This document shows, piece after piece, positions 43,223-50,194 of a stretch of 64,000 nucleotides of DNA (position 1 is its first letter; the number at the start of each line of letters is the position of its first letter). Both the position numbers and the translations under genes were made by a program. The notes under the pieces are model-generated. The model was not told the origin of the DNA, did no database searches, and saw nothing but the letters and a program-made list of their open reading frames with translations. This DNA is from Pseudomonadota bacterium (GTDB lineage: Bacteria > Pseudomonadota > Gammaproteobacteria > Steroidobacterales > Steroidobacteraceae), in assembly GCA_023423935.1 (NCBI GenBank), contig JAFAEQ010000039.1, positions 77,422-141,421 of the forward strand. The letters are read 5' to 3'.

Positions 43223-44290
43223 TTACTGCGCCATTCCGCTGCAGGAAGGCGAGCGCATTTGTCCCGCGCAGTCGGCGAGGATGGCGCAGCTCGTGACGAA
43301 CTCGCTTTCCGCCTTGCACGTGATGTCGCCAGTGAAAGCGGAATTGCCTGTTCTCTGTCGGCAGCTCTCCGTTGCTTTGTCGCTCAAGTGCTGCCTTGCA
43401 AACGCCTCGCCGCGGCTCGTGAGAAAGGTGTCGTTCACCTTCGGATGAATCATTTCGCAGTCTTTCGCGCGCGCAGCCGAGACAGGTGGCGCAGGGCTAC
43501 CGGGAGCTGGCGGTACAAGTGCCGAACCGGTGGCTGGGGTAGGCATACCCGCGCCGCCATGATCCGCAGTGTGAGTGCTTGCCTGCTGTTCAGGCTGTGT
43601 CCGCGTTTGCGCCGCGTTCAACGTCGCATTCAGGGTGGCACGTGACTCTGCTTCGCGAGCGGCGGCTATTTCATTTGCCTGCTTGAGCGAGTTGTACAAG
43701 GCGGCCGTGTTTCGTGCCTGCTCCTGCTCGCGTTCACGTCGCTCCTGTTCTTCCTGGTGCATGCGCGCGAAGTGAGCTTGATTCGTGATAGCGGCGGCCT
43801 GCAGCGCTTCGTCGGTCACGGGTCGATAGTGATTCGAGTTGATCTGCGTGAATGCGCCAAAACGTCCCCAACGCTTCTCTGCGCCGAAAGCATCTACCTG
43901 CAGCGAGTCGTTGAGCGCGCTCACACGAATCCTGTGGCGATAGTCGTCGGCGGTGGATTCCAGATAGAGGCTGCCGGATTCGAAGTAGGCCAGGCGGTCG
44001 CGCGGCGAAGTCGGAAAGGTGGTTTCCGCGAGTACGTAGGTTCCCGGTGTTGTCCCTGGTCGAATGAAATAGCGCCCGTAGCGTGCGCCGCCGGCATGCC
44101 CAAAATGCAGGGCCAAGCCATCGCCTTCGCGATAGACCTCGAGCGTATAGAGCTGATTGACGAACGATCGGCCGACGAAGGCATCGAGCGCGCCGAAGCT
44201 TGGTGCAGGTTCTTGAGCGTGTGCGAGGCCGAAAACGCAAAGGAACATCAGCAGCGCGCTGTGAACAGCGCCGCGTATAGAGATCGGCAT
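43223..44290 (-). CDS. Exported coiled-coil protein
   Basis: A 355-residue protein. The signal peptide is GAVHSALLMFLCVFGLAHAQ. A beta-rich domain at 30-165 (FVGRSFVNQLYTLEVYREGD, RYFIRPGTTPGTYVLAET) resembles short lipocalin-like folds. Residues 165-230 are a charged coiled coil (MHQEEQERREREQEQARN). A Pro/Ala linker and a six-cysteine tail (DCEMIHP, SCRQRTG, CKAESEF, SCAILADCAGQ, PSCSG) follow. Periplasmic; family not recognised. Confidence 0.7.
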   Translation of the reverse strand: MPISIRGAVHSALLMFLCVFGLAHAQEPAPSFGALDAFVGRSFVNQLYTLEVYREGDGLALHFGHAGGARYGRYFIRPGTTPGTYVLAETTFPTSPRDRLAYFESGSLYLESTADDYRHRIRVSALNDSLQVDAFGAEKRWGRFGAFTQINSNHYRPVTDEALQAAAITNQAHFARMHQEEQERREREQEQARNTAALYNSLKQANEIAAAREAESRATLNATLNAAQTRTQPEQQASTHTADHGGAGMPTPATGSALVPPAPGSPAPPVSAARAKDCEMIHPKVNDTFLTSRGEAFARQHLSDKATESCRQRTGNSAFTGDITCKAESEFVTSCAILADCAGQMRSPSCSGMAQ

Positions 44291-44406
44291 AGGCGGTCCG
44301 TCGTGGTAGTCGAATGGCGGGACGCTAGCAGTGGCGCCCGCCGCATAGCTGCGATCTGATTCAAAGATCTTGCGGAGACGAAAGGCATCTCTTCAAAGAG
44401 GCTGCC

Positions 44407-44547
44407 ATGCCGCTCAATAGCATCTGCGCGAAGTCGGCGCTGCAGGAGCTGGTGAAATTGACTGATCAGGCCGGGGAGGATGACCCGGAGTTCGCTCGAG
44501 CAGTTCTGAGCAACAGAGAAGTGACGCTCAGGGCTTGGTGTCGTTGA
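44407..44547 (+). CDS. Small acidic hypothetical protein (46 aa)
   Basis: A 46-residue frame MPLNSICAKSALQELVKLTD ... EDDPEFARAVLSNREVTLRA, with AGAGG nine bases before the ATG. Helix-like, acidic centre. It sits in the 360-bp gap between two leftward genes, on the opposite strand. It could be a small regulator or chance. Confidence 0.3.
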   Translation: MPLNSICAKSALQELVKLTDQAGEDDPEFARAVLSNREVTLRAWCR

Positions 44548-44580
44548 CGATACTGGTGAGTGAGGCCGCGCGAGCCGCGA

Positions 44581-44627
44581 GGACACGCATCAATCTTTGG
44601 AGGATCTCCAACGATCGATGCGTGTCC
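44581..44627. promoter_or_regulatory. Perfect nested hairpin downstream of the lipoprotein gene
   Basis: GGACACGCATC (44581-44591) and GATGCGTGTCC (44617-44627) are perfect inverted repeats of 11 bp. Inside them TTGGAG (44597-44602) and CTCCAA (44606-44611) make a second perfect stem around GAT. On the minus strand this lies 24 bp past the lipoprotein stop. There is no U tract, so it is not a plain intrinsic terminator; it may stabilise the 3' end or be a protein-binding site. Confidence 0.6.
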
Positions 44628-44650
44628 AGGCGAGTGCTGTCAGAGTGTCG

Positions 44651-46318
44651 TTAGCTCGCGGATACCGACCCGAAGGCGTCGATCAGCGCCGTGCGGCATG
44701 CCGCATCGCTCGTCGGGACGCTGCTCGGTGCGAGTGGTGCAGGGGCGCTGCCGCTCCATCCGGAGAACTCGCTGCCGAAGTTGAAGCGGTATTCGCGATC
44801 GAGGCCGTTGACGCCCACGCTCTTCAACAGCATCGAGCGCACGCCGCCGGCGACGTCGATGTTCAGCACCAGCGAATGATCGTTGAGCAGGCTCCAGCGA
44901 CCGCTGATCAGCATCGCGCCATCCGGATCGCCGGGGCTGCCGGTGTCGAAGTCTCCGCTGTTATCGCGGAAGCGAACGCAGATGTCGAGATTGCCGGTGC
45001 GCGCGCCGCTATCGCCGCCGATATAGAGCAACGCGGCGCCTTGTTCGTCGTACTTATTCACCTCGATGCCGAACGAAGTGTTCGCGAGTGCCGCAAACGC
45101 CATGGCGGCTTCCGGCGGAATCTTCGCGCTCGCGCTGATCGAGTTGGACACGGGATCGAAGTCGAAATCAGGATCGACGAGCACGCTTGGATCGATGTCG
45201 TCGTCGCCGAGCTGTGTGAGATCGGAGCCGAGTCCGTCATTCTGTGCGAGCTGGTTGTATGCCCAATCCATCGCGTCGGCAATCTCGGGATCCAGGGGAT
45301 TCCTGATCATGCGCTCGGCGGTGATGGCCATCAGTCGCTGCGCGGCAATGATCTCCCGAAGGGTCGCCACATCCGACTCCATGCGTCCGGCCAGCATCTC
45401 GCTGAGCTGCGCCAGATAAGGTACCGCCTGAAGCAGGGGAGCTGCGGCTGCCTCGTTCGGCAGCGTGTAGTCCGCGGGCATCGGCTGATTGGGATTCAGG
45501 TACTGGTGTACGGCGCGGCGTAACAGCTCCTGGACATCAGCCGTCGTGGCGAACTTCTCACCGAACGTGCCGTTGCCACGCCCATCCACGAGCTGCGCCT
45601 TCTTGGCGGCTTCGATGTACGCAGTGGTCCAGGCACCGGATTCGACGTCGGAGAAGGAGGGAAAGCCCTGTGTCGCCAGCTCAGCCGCTTCGCCCGTGAC
45701 GCGCGCGACAATGGCTGCGAACTGCGCTCGCAAGGCGGGTCCGCTGAGAACTTGCTCATACGGATCTTCGTCCAGTGAGCCGAGCGACGACAGAAGGCCT
45801 GCATTGATCAGCGCGTCGATCTTCTCCTGCGCCAATGAACCATCGGCGAGCATGCTGGTCTGCGGCGTCACGAGGCGTAGATCGTTCCGATCGAGATCGC
45901 TCGAGCGCAAGCTGAGCGCACCTTCGAACGGTAGCCCTGTGATGGTGTCGTACCCGCCGTTGGTGCGGATGAGCACGGACGCGTTCGACGCAATCGCGCC
46001 GCGCAGGCAGTGAGCTGCATCCGAGGCGGAGGCGTTGGCAGCGCAATAATCGACGCCGGTGATGTGGTTGTAAGAGAAGAAGCCATCCGCGTCCGTGAGG
46101 GCGCGTGGCTCGAACGCGTCGAGCTTGCCGTTCTCGTTCTGATCGACATACACCGTTGCGCCTGCCAGATAGCCGTCGATGACGCGCGCCGAGAACACGC
46201 GGCTTTGCTCACCCGTGCCGACGTCCTGGCTGCCAACCTCGCCGCCGCCGCTGCATGCGGCGAGGCTCATTGCGCCGACCGAGGCCAACGCATACTTCAG
46301 AATGTTCTTCTTGATCAT
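44651..46318 (-). CDS. Large lipoprotein
   Basis: A 555-residue lipoprotein. ALASVGAMSLAACSGGG is a signal peptide with lipobox LAAC. An early beta domain carries VIDGYLAGATVYVDQNENGK, a carboxypeptidase-regulatory-like or dockerin-like calcium loop (DQNENGKLD), often found in surface lipoproteins. The middle is mainly helical and has no known motif. LDICVRFRDNSGDFDTGSPG near the end is another acidic, perhaps calcium-binding, loop. It lies 34 bp downstream of an outer-membrane protein gene, so both are probably one operon and may act at the outer membrane. Confidence 0.75.
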   Translation of the reverse strand: MIKKNILKYALASVGAMSLAACSGGGEVGSQDVGTGEQSRVFSARVIDGYLAGATVYVDQNENGKLDAFEPRALTDADGFFSYNHITGVDYCAANASASDAAHCLRGAIASNASVLIRTNGGYDTITGLPFEGALSLRSSDLDRNDLRLVTPQTSMLADGSLAQEKIDALINAGLLSSLGSLDEDPYEQVLSGPALRAQFAAIVARVTGEAAELATQGFPSFSDVESGAWTTAYIEAAKKAQLVDGRGNGTFGEKFATTADVQELLRRAVHQYLNPNQPMPADYTLPNEAAAAPLLQAVPYLAQLSEMLAGRMESDVATLREIIAAQRLMAITAERMIRNPLDPEIADAMDWAYNQLAQNDGLGSDLTQLGDDDIDPSVLVDPDFDFDPVSNSISASAKIPPEAAMAFAALANTSFGIEVNKYDEQGAALLYIGGDSGARTGNLDICVRFRDNSGDFDTGSPGDPDGAMLISGRWSLLNDHSLVLNIDVAGGVRSMLLKSVGVNGLDREYRFNFGSEFSGWSGSAPAPLAPSSVPTSDAACRTALIDAFGSVSAS

Positions 46319-46352
46319 TTCTCGCTGTTCTCCATTCTCATCGCATCCGAGC

Positions 46353-47645
46353 TCAGTAGCTCATTTCGAAGCCAAGATTGATGGCCAGGTTGCGCGGCAT
46401 CGAGCTGCCGTCGATCTCCGTGGACTCGAGGCCATAAGCCGCATCCAGATGAATGCGACGGAAGAACGTCACGCCGAACGAAGCGGTGCTGAGCTTCGTG
46501 CCTGCGAGGTTCTTGCGATAGCCGACACGCACGTCCGGCAGCCACGGGGTCTGCGTCTTGTAGCCGAGCGATACGACGACGTTCTGCTGCAGATCGCCCA
46601 CCGGATCGTGGACATCATTGAGATCGACGGCCGTAGACAGCGCACCGGCTCCGCCGGCAAACATCAGCGCACCTTCGAGCGTCGCGAGACGTTCCAGCGT
46701 CCAGGTCTCATTCAATGCAATGCGGTCGCTGAAGAAGTTCGCGGTATAGCAGTTGTACTGCGCGCTGCCGCTGAGCGCGTGGCAATCGACGCCGATCGCA
46801 CCGTACTCGAACTTCGGCTCGGTGAGGTTCGCGACGGTGAGGCCTAAGCGATAGGCATCGGTGCTGTAGATCGCGCCGATATCCATCGTGACGTTGCTGG
46901 AGGTGCGCTCGTTTGCATCGTAGGCGTCGGTCAGCACGTCCTCGACATCCTCATCGTCGATCGATTCGATGGCAACGACTTGCTTGCTCAACGCCGCATG
47001 CAGGTAGCGCACGCTGCCGCCGACCGTGATCTGTCGCGCGTCGCGCTTCCACACCGGACGACTGAATCCAAGTGCGGCCTCGCTCAACTGCGCGCCTTTG
47101 ACGTAGACCGCGGAGGCCGTTTCGATCGTCTCTGTGACCGAGTTGTAGGTCAGCGGCGAATCGAGCAAGCCGAGTCGCGCGATGCCCGCGATGTTCGCGT
47201 CGAGCGTGAACACGCCAAAGTCGCTGCGGATGAGCATCGGAAAGAGCGGCACGTGTACGCCGCCATGCACTTTCACATAGCCGTCCCGGCCGAACGGCTC
47301 GAGCAATGCATTGAAGCGTTGGACCAACGCGTTGCCTTCGGCGAGAGGGATGTGGTCACGATCGAGTTGATCGATGAGATCGTCGATCTCTTCTGCAAAG
47401 TTATCGACCGGACCTACCTCCATGCCGACGCCGATTGAACTGAGAACGCCCATGCGAACTCTCGACTCCGGCGCGATCGCGAACTCTGCGCCAGCGGGAT
47501 TGCGCGTGGCATACAAGGAAGTCCACAGATTGGATGCGCCACCATCCGTCAGGTTGGGCCCTCCATCGCGAAATCCTGGTGACGCAACAGACGCGCACGA
47601 AAACAATGCTGCAGCCACGGCGGCCGCCGTTACCTGACACTTCAC
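46353..47645 (-). CDS. Outer-membrane beta-barrel protein (TraF_2-like)
   Basis: A 430-residue exported protein. The signal peptide is TAAAVAAALFSCASVASPGF. Many alternating strands follow (SVRYLHAALSKQVVAIES, VVVSLGYKTQTPWLPDVRVG), and it ends in the outer-membrane insertion-type residues FEMSY. The layout (ARNPA near the front, WTLERLATLEGALMF) fits proteins annotated as conjugal transfer TraF of the TraF_2 family, despite no conjugation genes here. It is first in an operon with the lipoprotein. Confidence 0.7.
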   Translation of the reverse strand: MKCQVTAAAVAAALFSCASVASPGFRDGGPNLTDGGASNLWTSLYATRNPAGAEFAIAPESRVRMGVLSSIGVGMEVGPVDNFAEEIDDLIDQLDRDHIPLAEGNALVQRFNALLEPFGRDGYVKVHGGVHVPLFPMLIRSDFGVFTLDANIAGIARLGLLDSPLTYNSVTETIETASAVYVKGAQLSEAALGFSRPVWKRDARQITVGGSVRYLHAALSKQVVAIESIDDEDVEDVLTDAYDANERTSSNVTMDIGAIYSTDAYRLGLTVANLTEPKFEYGAIGVDCHALSGSAQYNCYTANFFSDRIALNETWTLERLATLEGALMFAGGAGALSTAVDLNDVHDPVGDLQQNVVVSLGYKTQTPWLPDVRVGYRKNLAGTKLSTASFGVTFFRRIHLDAAYGLESTEIDGSSMPRNLAINLGFEMSY

Positions 47646-47910
47646 TGAGTTGCCTCCACATCACCCGCACGACGGGGCGATTACCGTTGATGTTCTTTTT
47701 CAGGTGAGCCCGCGCCTGTCGCACAACGATTCGTTGCGCACCCGTTGCAGGCTCGGTCTCAAGAGGCGCCGATGGTCCCTAGCGAAGCAATGTGACGCAA
47801 TGCTCAACGTCGAGAAACTTGACGACGTTCACGATGCCGAATGCAGTTCGCTAGGGGCGAGTGGCATTGCATGGGGTTTGGCTGAATCCGCGCTCAGCAA
47901 ATGCCTCGCT

Positions 47911-48365
47911 GTGGGTTCGGCTTTAGCCGAACAGATTGCCTTTCTTACTCTAGCCAGCAGTCCAGCAGACCAGTTGGCCAGCAGGCCAGTTGGCCAGCTG
48001 CTTCTTTGTGGGTTCGGCTTTTTGCTCCTCACTGTGGGTTCGGCTTTAGCCGAACAACTGCGGAGCAGGCTCCGTTGTGAGTTCACCAAACCTGTCCGAC
48101 TAAAGTCGGACCCACAGGGGAGAAGCAGGCTTTGTGGTTTCGGCTTTGCATCTCACTGTGGGTTCGGCTTTAGCCGAACAGATTGCCTTTCTTACTCTAG
48201 CCAGCAGACCAGCAGACCAGTTGGCCAGCTGCTTCTTTGTGGTTTCGGCTTTGCTCCTCACTGTGGGTTCGGCTTTAGCCGAACAGATTGCCTTTCTTAC
48301 TCTAGCCAGCAGACCAGCAGACCAGTTGGCCAGCTGCTTCTTTGTGGGTTCGGCTTTAACCGAAC
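47911..48365. repeat. Cluster of GTGG-type REP palindromes
   Basis: GTGGGTTCGGCTTTAGCCGA, a GTGG head and a GTTCGGC/GCCGAAC hairpin, occurs at 47911, 48034, 48158 and 48263, with variants at 48007 and 48345. Stretches such as CAGATTGCCTTTCTTACTCT and CAGCAGACCAGTTGGCCAGC separate them, so the whole is a 105-124-bp tandem repeat. A second hairpin GTCCGACTAAAGTCGGAC lies at 48086-48115. GTRG-headed palindromes are the classic substrate of RAYT transposases. A long plus-strand frame across it is only repeat translation. Nothing else is seen in 47646-48422. Confidence 0.8.
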
Positions 48366-48422
48366 ATCAGGAGTGACAGCTCGCGAGCGCCCGCGGGCTC
48401 GGTTATGACAGTCCCCAAATCC

Positions 48423-48491
48423 ATGCGGATCTCTACCAAGACGAACGACTTCCACGAAGACCCCCTTCATTCGGAAAAATAGATCCGCATC
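48423..48491 (+). promoter_or_regulatory. Inverted repeat ahead of the first ECF sigma gene
   Basis: ATGCGGATCT (48423-48432) and AGATCCGCAT (48482-48491) are perfect inverted repeats, 49 bp apart, ending 27 bp before the sigma gene ATG. It may be a paired operator or a long hairpin that controls the sigma gene. Confidence 0.45.
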
Positions 48492-48518
48492 GATGTCGGC
48501 GCGACTATATTTCGCGTC

Positions 48519-49088
48519 ATGGATGAGAGTGCCGATGAATGGTTCGTTCGCGAGATCTTGCCTCATGAGGCGTCGCTCATGAGGTATCTGCGTCGCGTGT
48601 GGTCGAACGCGGCGGAGATCCAGGATATCCGGCACGACACCTACATCCGCGTGCTCGAGGCGGCGGCAACGATGCGGCCCACCGCGCCAAAGTCGTTCAT
48701 GTTCACGACGGCGCGTAATCTCATGCTCGATCGTTTGCGGCGCGAGCGGATCGTATCGATCGAGTCGCATGGCGATGTGGACACGTTCGATGTCCTGATC
48801 GATGAGCTATCGCCTGAGAAACGAACGAGCGCCTATCAGGAGCTGCGCGTGCTCGCGCATGCGTTCGACGATCTGCCACCGCGGTGTCGTGCTGTGATGT
48901 GGATGCGCAAAGTCGAAGAGCTGTCGCAGAAGGAAGTGGCGACGCGGCTTGGAATCAGTGAGAAGGCGGTCGGCAAACAAGTCGCGCGCGGCGTGAGATT
49001 GCTGGCTGAAACATTGTTCGGGCGCGGGCGCAAGCAGCACGAACCGGAGGAGGCAGTGTACGCCACGGGAGGCAATAGGCATGAGTAA
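48519..49088 (+). CDS. ECF RNA polymerase sigma factor, FecI type (cassette 1)
   Basis: A 189-residue sigma-70 family protein of the FecI group. Region 2: ILPHEASLMRYLRRVWSNAA, EIQDIRHDTYIRVLEAAATM. The linker holds DELSPEKRTSAYQEL. Region 4 helix-turn-helix: LPPRCRAVMWMRKVEELSQK, EVATRLGISEKAVGKQVARG. No good ribosome site is visible. It overlaps fecR by eight bases, so they are coupled. Such sigma factors are held by FecR and freed when the TonB receptor binds its ligand. It is paralogous to the sigma factor at 56912. Confidence 0.92.
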   Translation: MDESADEWFVREILPHEASLMRYLRRVWSNAAEIQDIRHDTYIRVLEAAATMRPTAPKSFMFTTARNLMLDRLRRERIVSIESHGDVDTFDVLIDELSPEKRTSAYQELRVLAHAFDDLPPRCRAVMWMRKVEELSQKEVATRLGISEKAVGKQVARGVRLLAETLFGRGRKQHEPEEAVYATGGNRHE

Positions 49089-50115
49089 GGTGCGCGAGAT
49101 CGAAGCGATCGCGGCCGAATGGCTCGCGAAACGCGATAGCGGCGATTGGACCGACGCCGATGAACAAGCGCTCGGTCGTTGGCTCGCCTCTGATACCGGA
49201 CATCGCGTCGCGTTCTTGCGGCTCGAGGCGTGCTGGAAGCAGGCGAATCGTTTGAAAGCGCTCGGTGCCGGTGTGTCCGCTGGTGTCGTGCCCGAGCAGC
49301 AATCCTGGCGCACGCCGTTCTTCGATCGTGGCGAGCTACGTGCGACGGAAGCTTCCAGCAGCGCCGAGCGAATTTCCAAAGGAACTGGCCGCCGGAAATT
49401 CATCTGCTTCGCAAGCGCCGCAGCAAGCGTGCTGCTCGCTGCGTCCTTGTTCGTATGGCGCAGCGGCACGCTGGGCGCCGAAACCTATTCGACGATGGTC
49501 GGCAGCGTCACATCCGTCCCGATCACCGATGGATCCACCGTGACGCTCAATACGAACAGTCGCATCCGCGTCGCGGTGTCCGAACACGAACGCCGCGTGG
49601 AGCTGAACCGCGGCGAAGCCTTCTTCGAAGTTGCGAAGGATCCAGCCCGCCCGTTCGTCGTGGTGGTCGGCGATCGTCGCGTCGTTGCGGTTGGAACGAA
49701 GTTCTCGGTGCGCCGTGATGAACAGAACGAGGTGCGTGTCATCGTCACCGAAGGACGCGTGCGACTCGAGCCACTGAACGAAGCCGAAGCGGTTCCTGCG
49801 GAGCTCACCGCCGGCGCGATTGCCCGCGGCGCGGGCGAAAGCGTGCTCATCCAGAAGCGGCCGATCGATGAGATCGAAGAGGCATTGAGTTGGCGCAAGG
49901 GCTATCTGGTTTTTCGCGACACTCCGCTCGCCGAAGCCGTCACAGAATTCAATCGCTACAACAATCGTCGCGTCGTCATCGACGATCCCGATCTCGCACG
50001 GATTCCTATCGGCGGCAACTTTCGCGCGACCAATCTCGATGCATTCGTGCGCCTCCTGGAGGAGGGCTTTGGCGTAAGCGCCGATGTGCGCGGCGAAGAA
50101 ATCGTTCTTCACTGA
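49081..50115 (+). CDS. FecR-type anti-sigma/signal transducer (cassette 1)
   Basis: A 344-residue protein. The N-terminal cytosolic DUF4880 domain has AAEWLAKRDSGDWTDADEQA and ASDTGHRVAFLRLEACW. A membrane helix is at about 103-122 (FICFASAAASVLLAASLFVW). The periplasmic FecR domain carries VTSVPITDGSTVTLNTNSRI and LNRGEAFFEVAKDPARPFVV. A C-terminal STN-like piece (LSWRKGYLVFRDTPLAEAVT) may contact the receptor. It passes the ligand signal from the TonB receptor to the sigma factor. Confidence 0.92.
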   Translation: MSKVREIEAIAAEWLAKRDSGDWTDADEQALGRWLASDTGHRVAFLRLEACWKQANRLKALGAGVSAGVVPEQQSWRTPFFDRGELRATEASSSAERISKGTGRRKFICFASAAASVLLAASLFVWRSGTLGAETYSTMVGSVTSVPITDGSTVTLNTNSRIRVAVSEHERRVELNRGEAFFEVAKDPARPFVVVVGDRRVVAVGTKFSVRRDEQNEVRVIVTEGRVRLEPLNEAEAVPAELTAGAIARGAGESVLIQKRPIDEIEEALSWRKGYLVFRDTPLAEAVTEFNRYNNRRVVIDDPDLARIPIGGNFRATNLDAFVRLLEEGFGVSADVRGEEIVLH

Positions 50116-50128
50116 AGGGGGCCTTCTC

Positions 50129-50194
50129 CTCCCTCGTTCGTCCCGGTCAATAGCGGCCTCCTCAATAATCAGAGCCGACGAGGGAGAGATTCAC
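50129..50194 (+). promoter_or_regulatory. Leader hairpin covering the ribosome site of receptor 1
   Basis: CTCCCTCGT (50129-50137) is the exact complement of ACGAGGGAG (50178-50186), which contains the Shine-Dalgarno GAGGGAG of the receptor (ATG at 50195). The nine-pair stem with a 40-base loop could hide the ribosome site. A comparable pairing exists before the second receptor. Whether it folds in the cell is unknown. Confidence 0.5.

Noticed and set aside
44597..45523. 308-codon plus-strand frame opposite the lipoprotein
   Set aside because: The minus-strand lipoprotein has a signal peptide and lipobox; the opposite frame is the usual high-GC shadow.
46353..47645. Evidence of a conjugative element from the TraF-like protein
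   Set aside because: No other transfer, relaxase or pilus genes are present; this family name is widely misapplied to outer-membrane proteins.
47650..48408. 252-codon plus-strand frame
   Set aside because: It reads through the REP cluster, producing repeated LLCGFGF words; repeat translation, not a gene.
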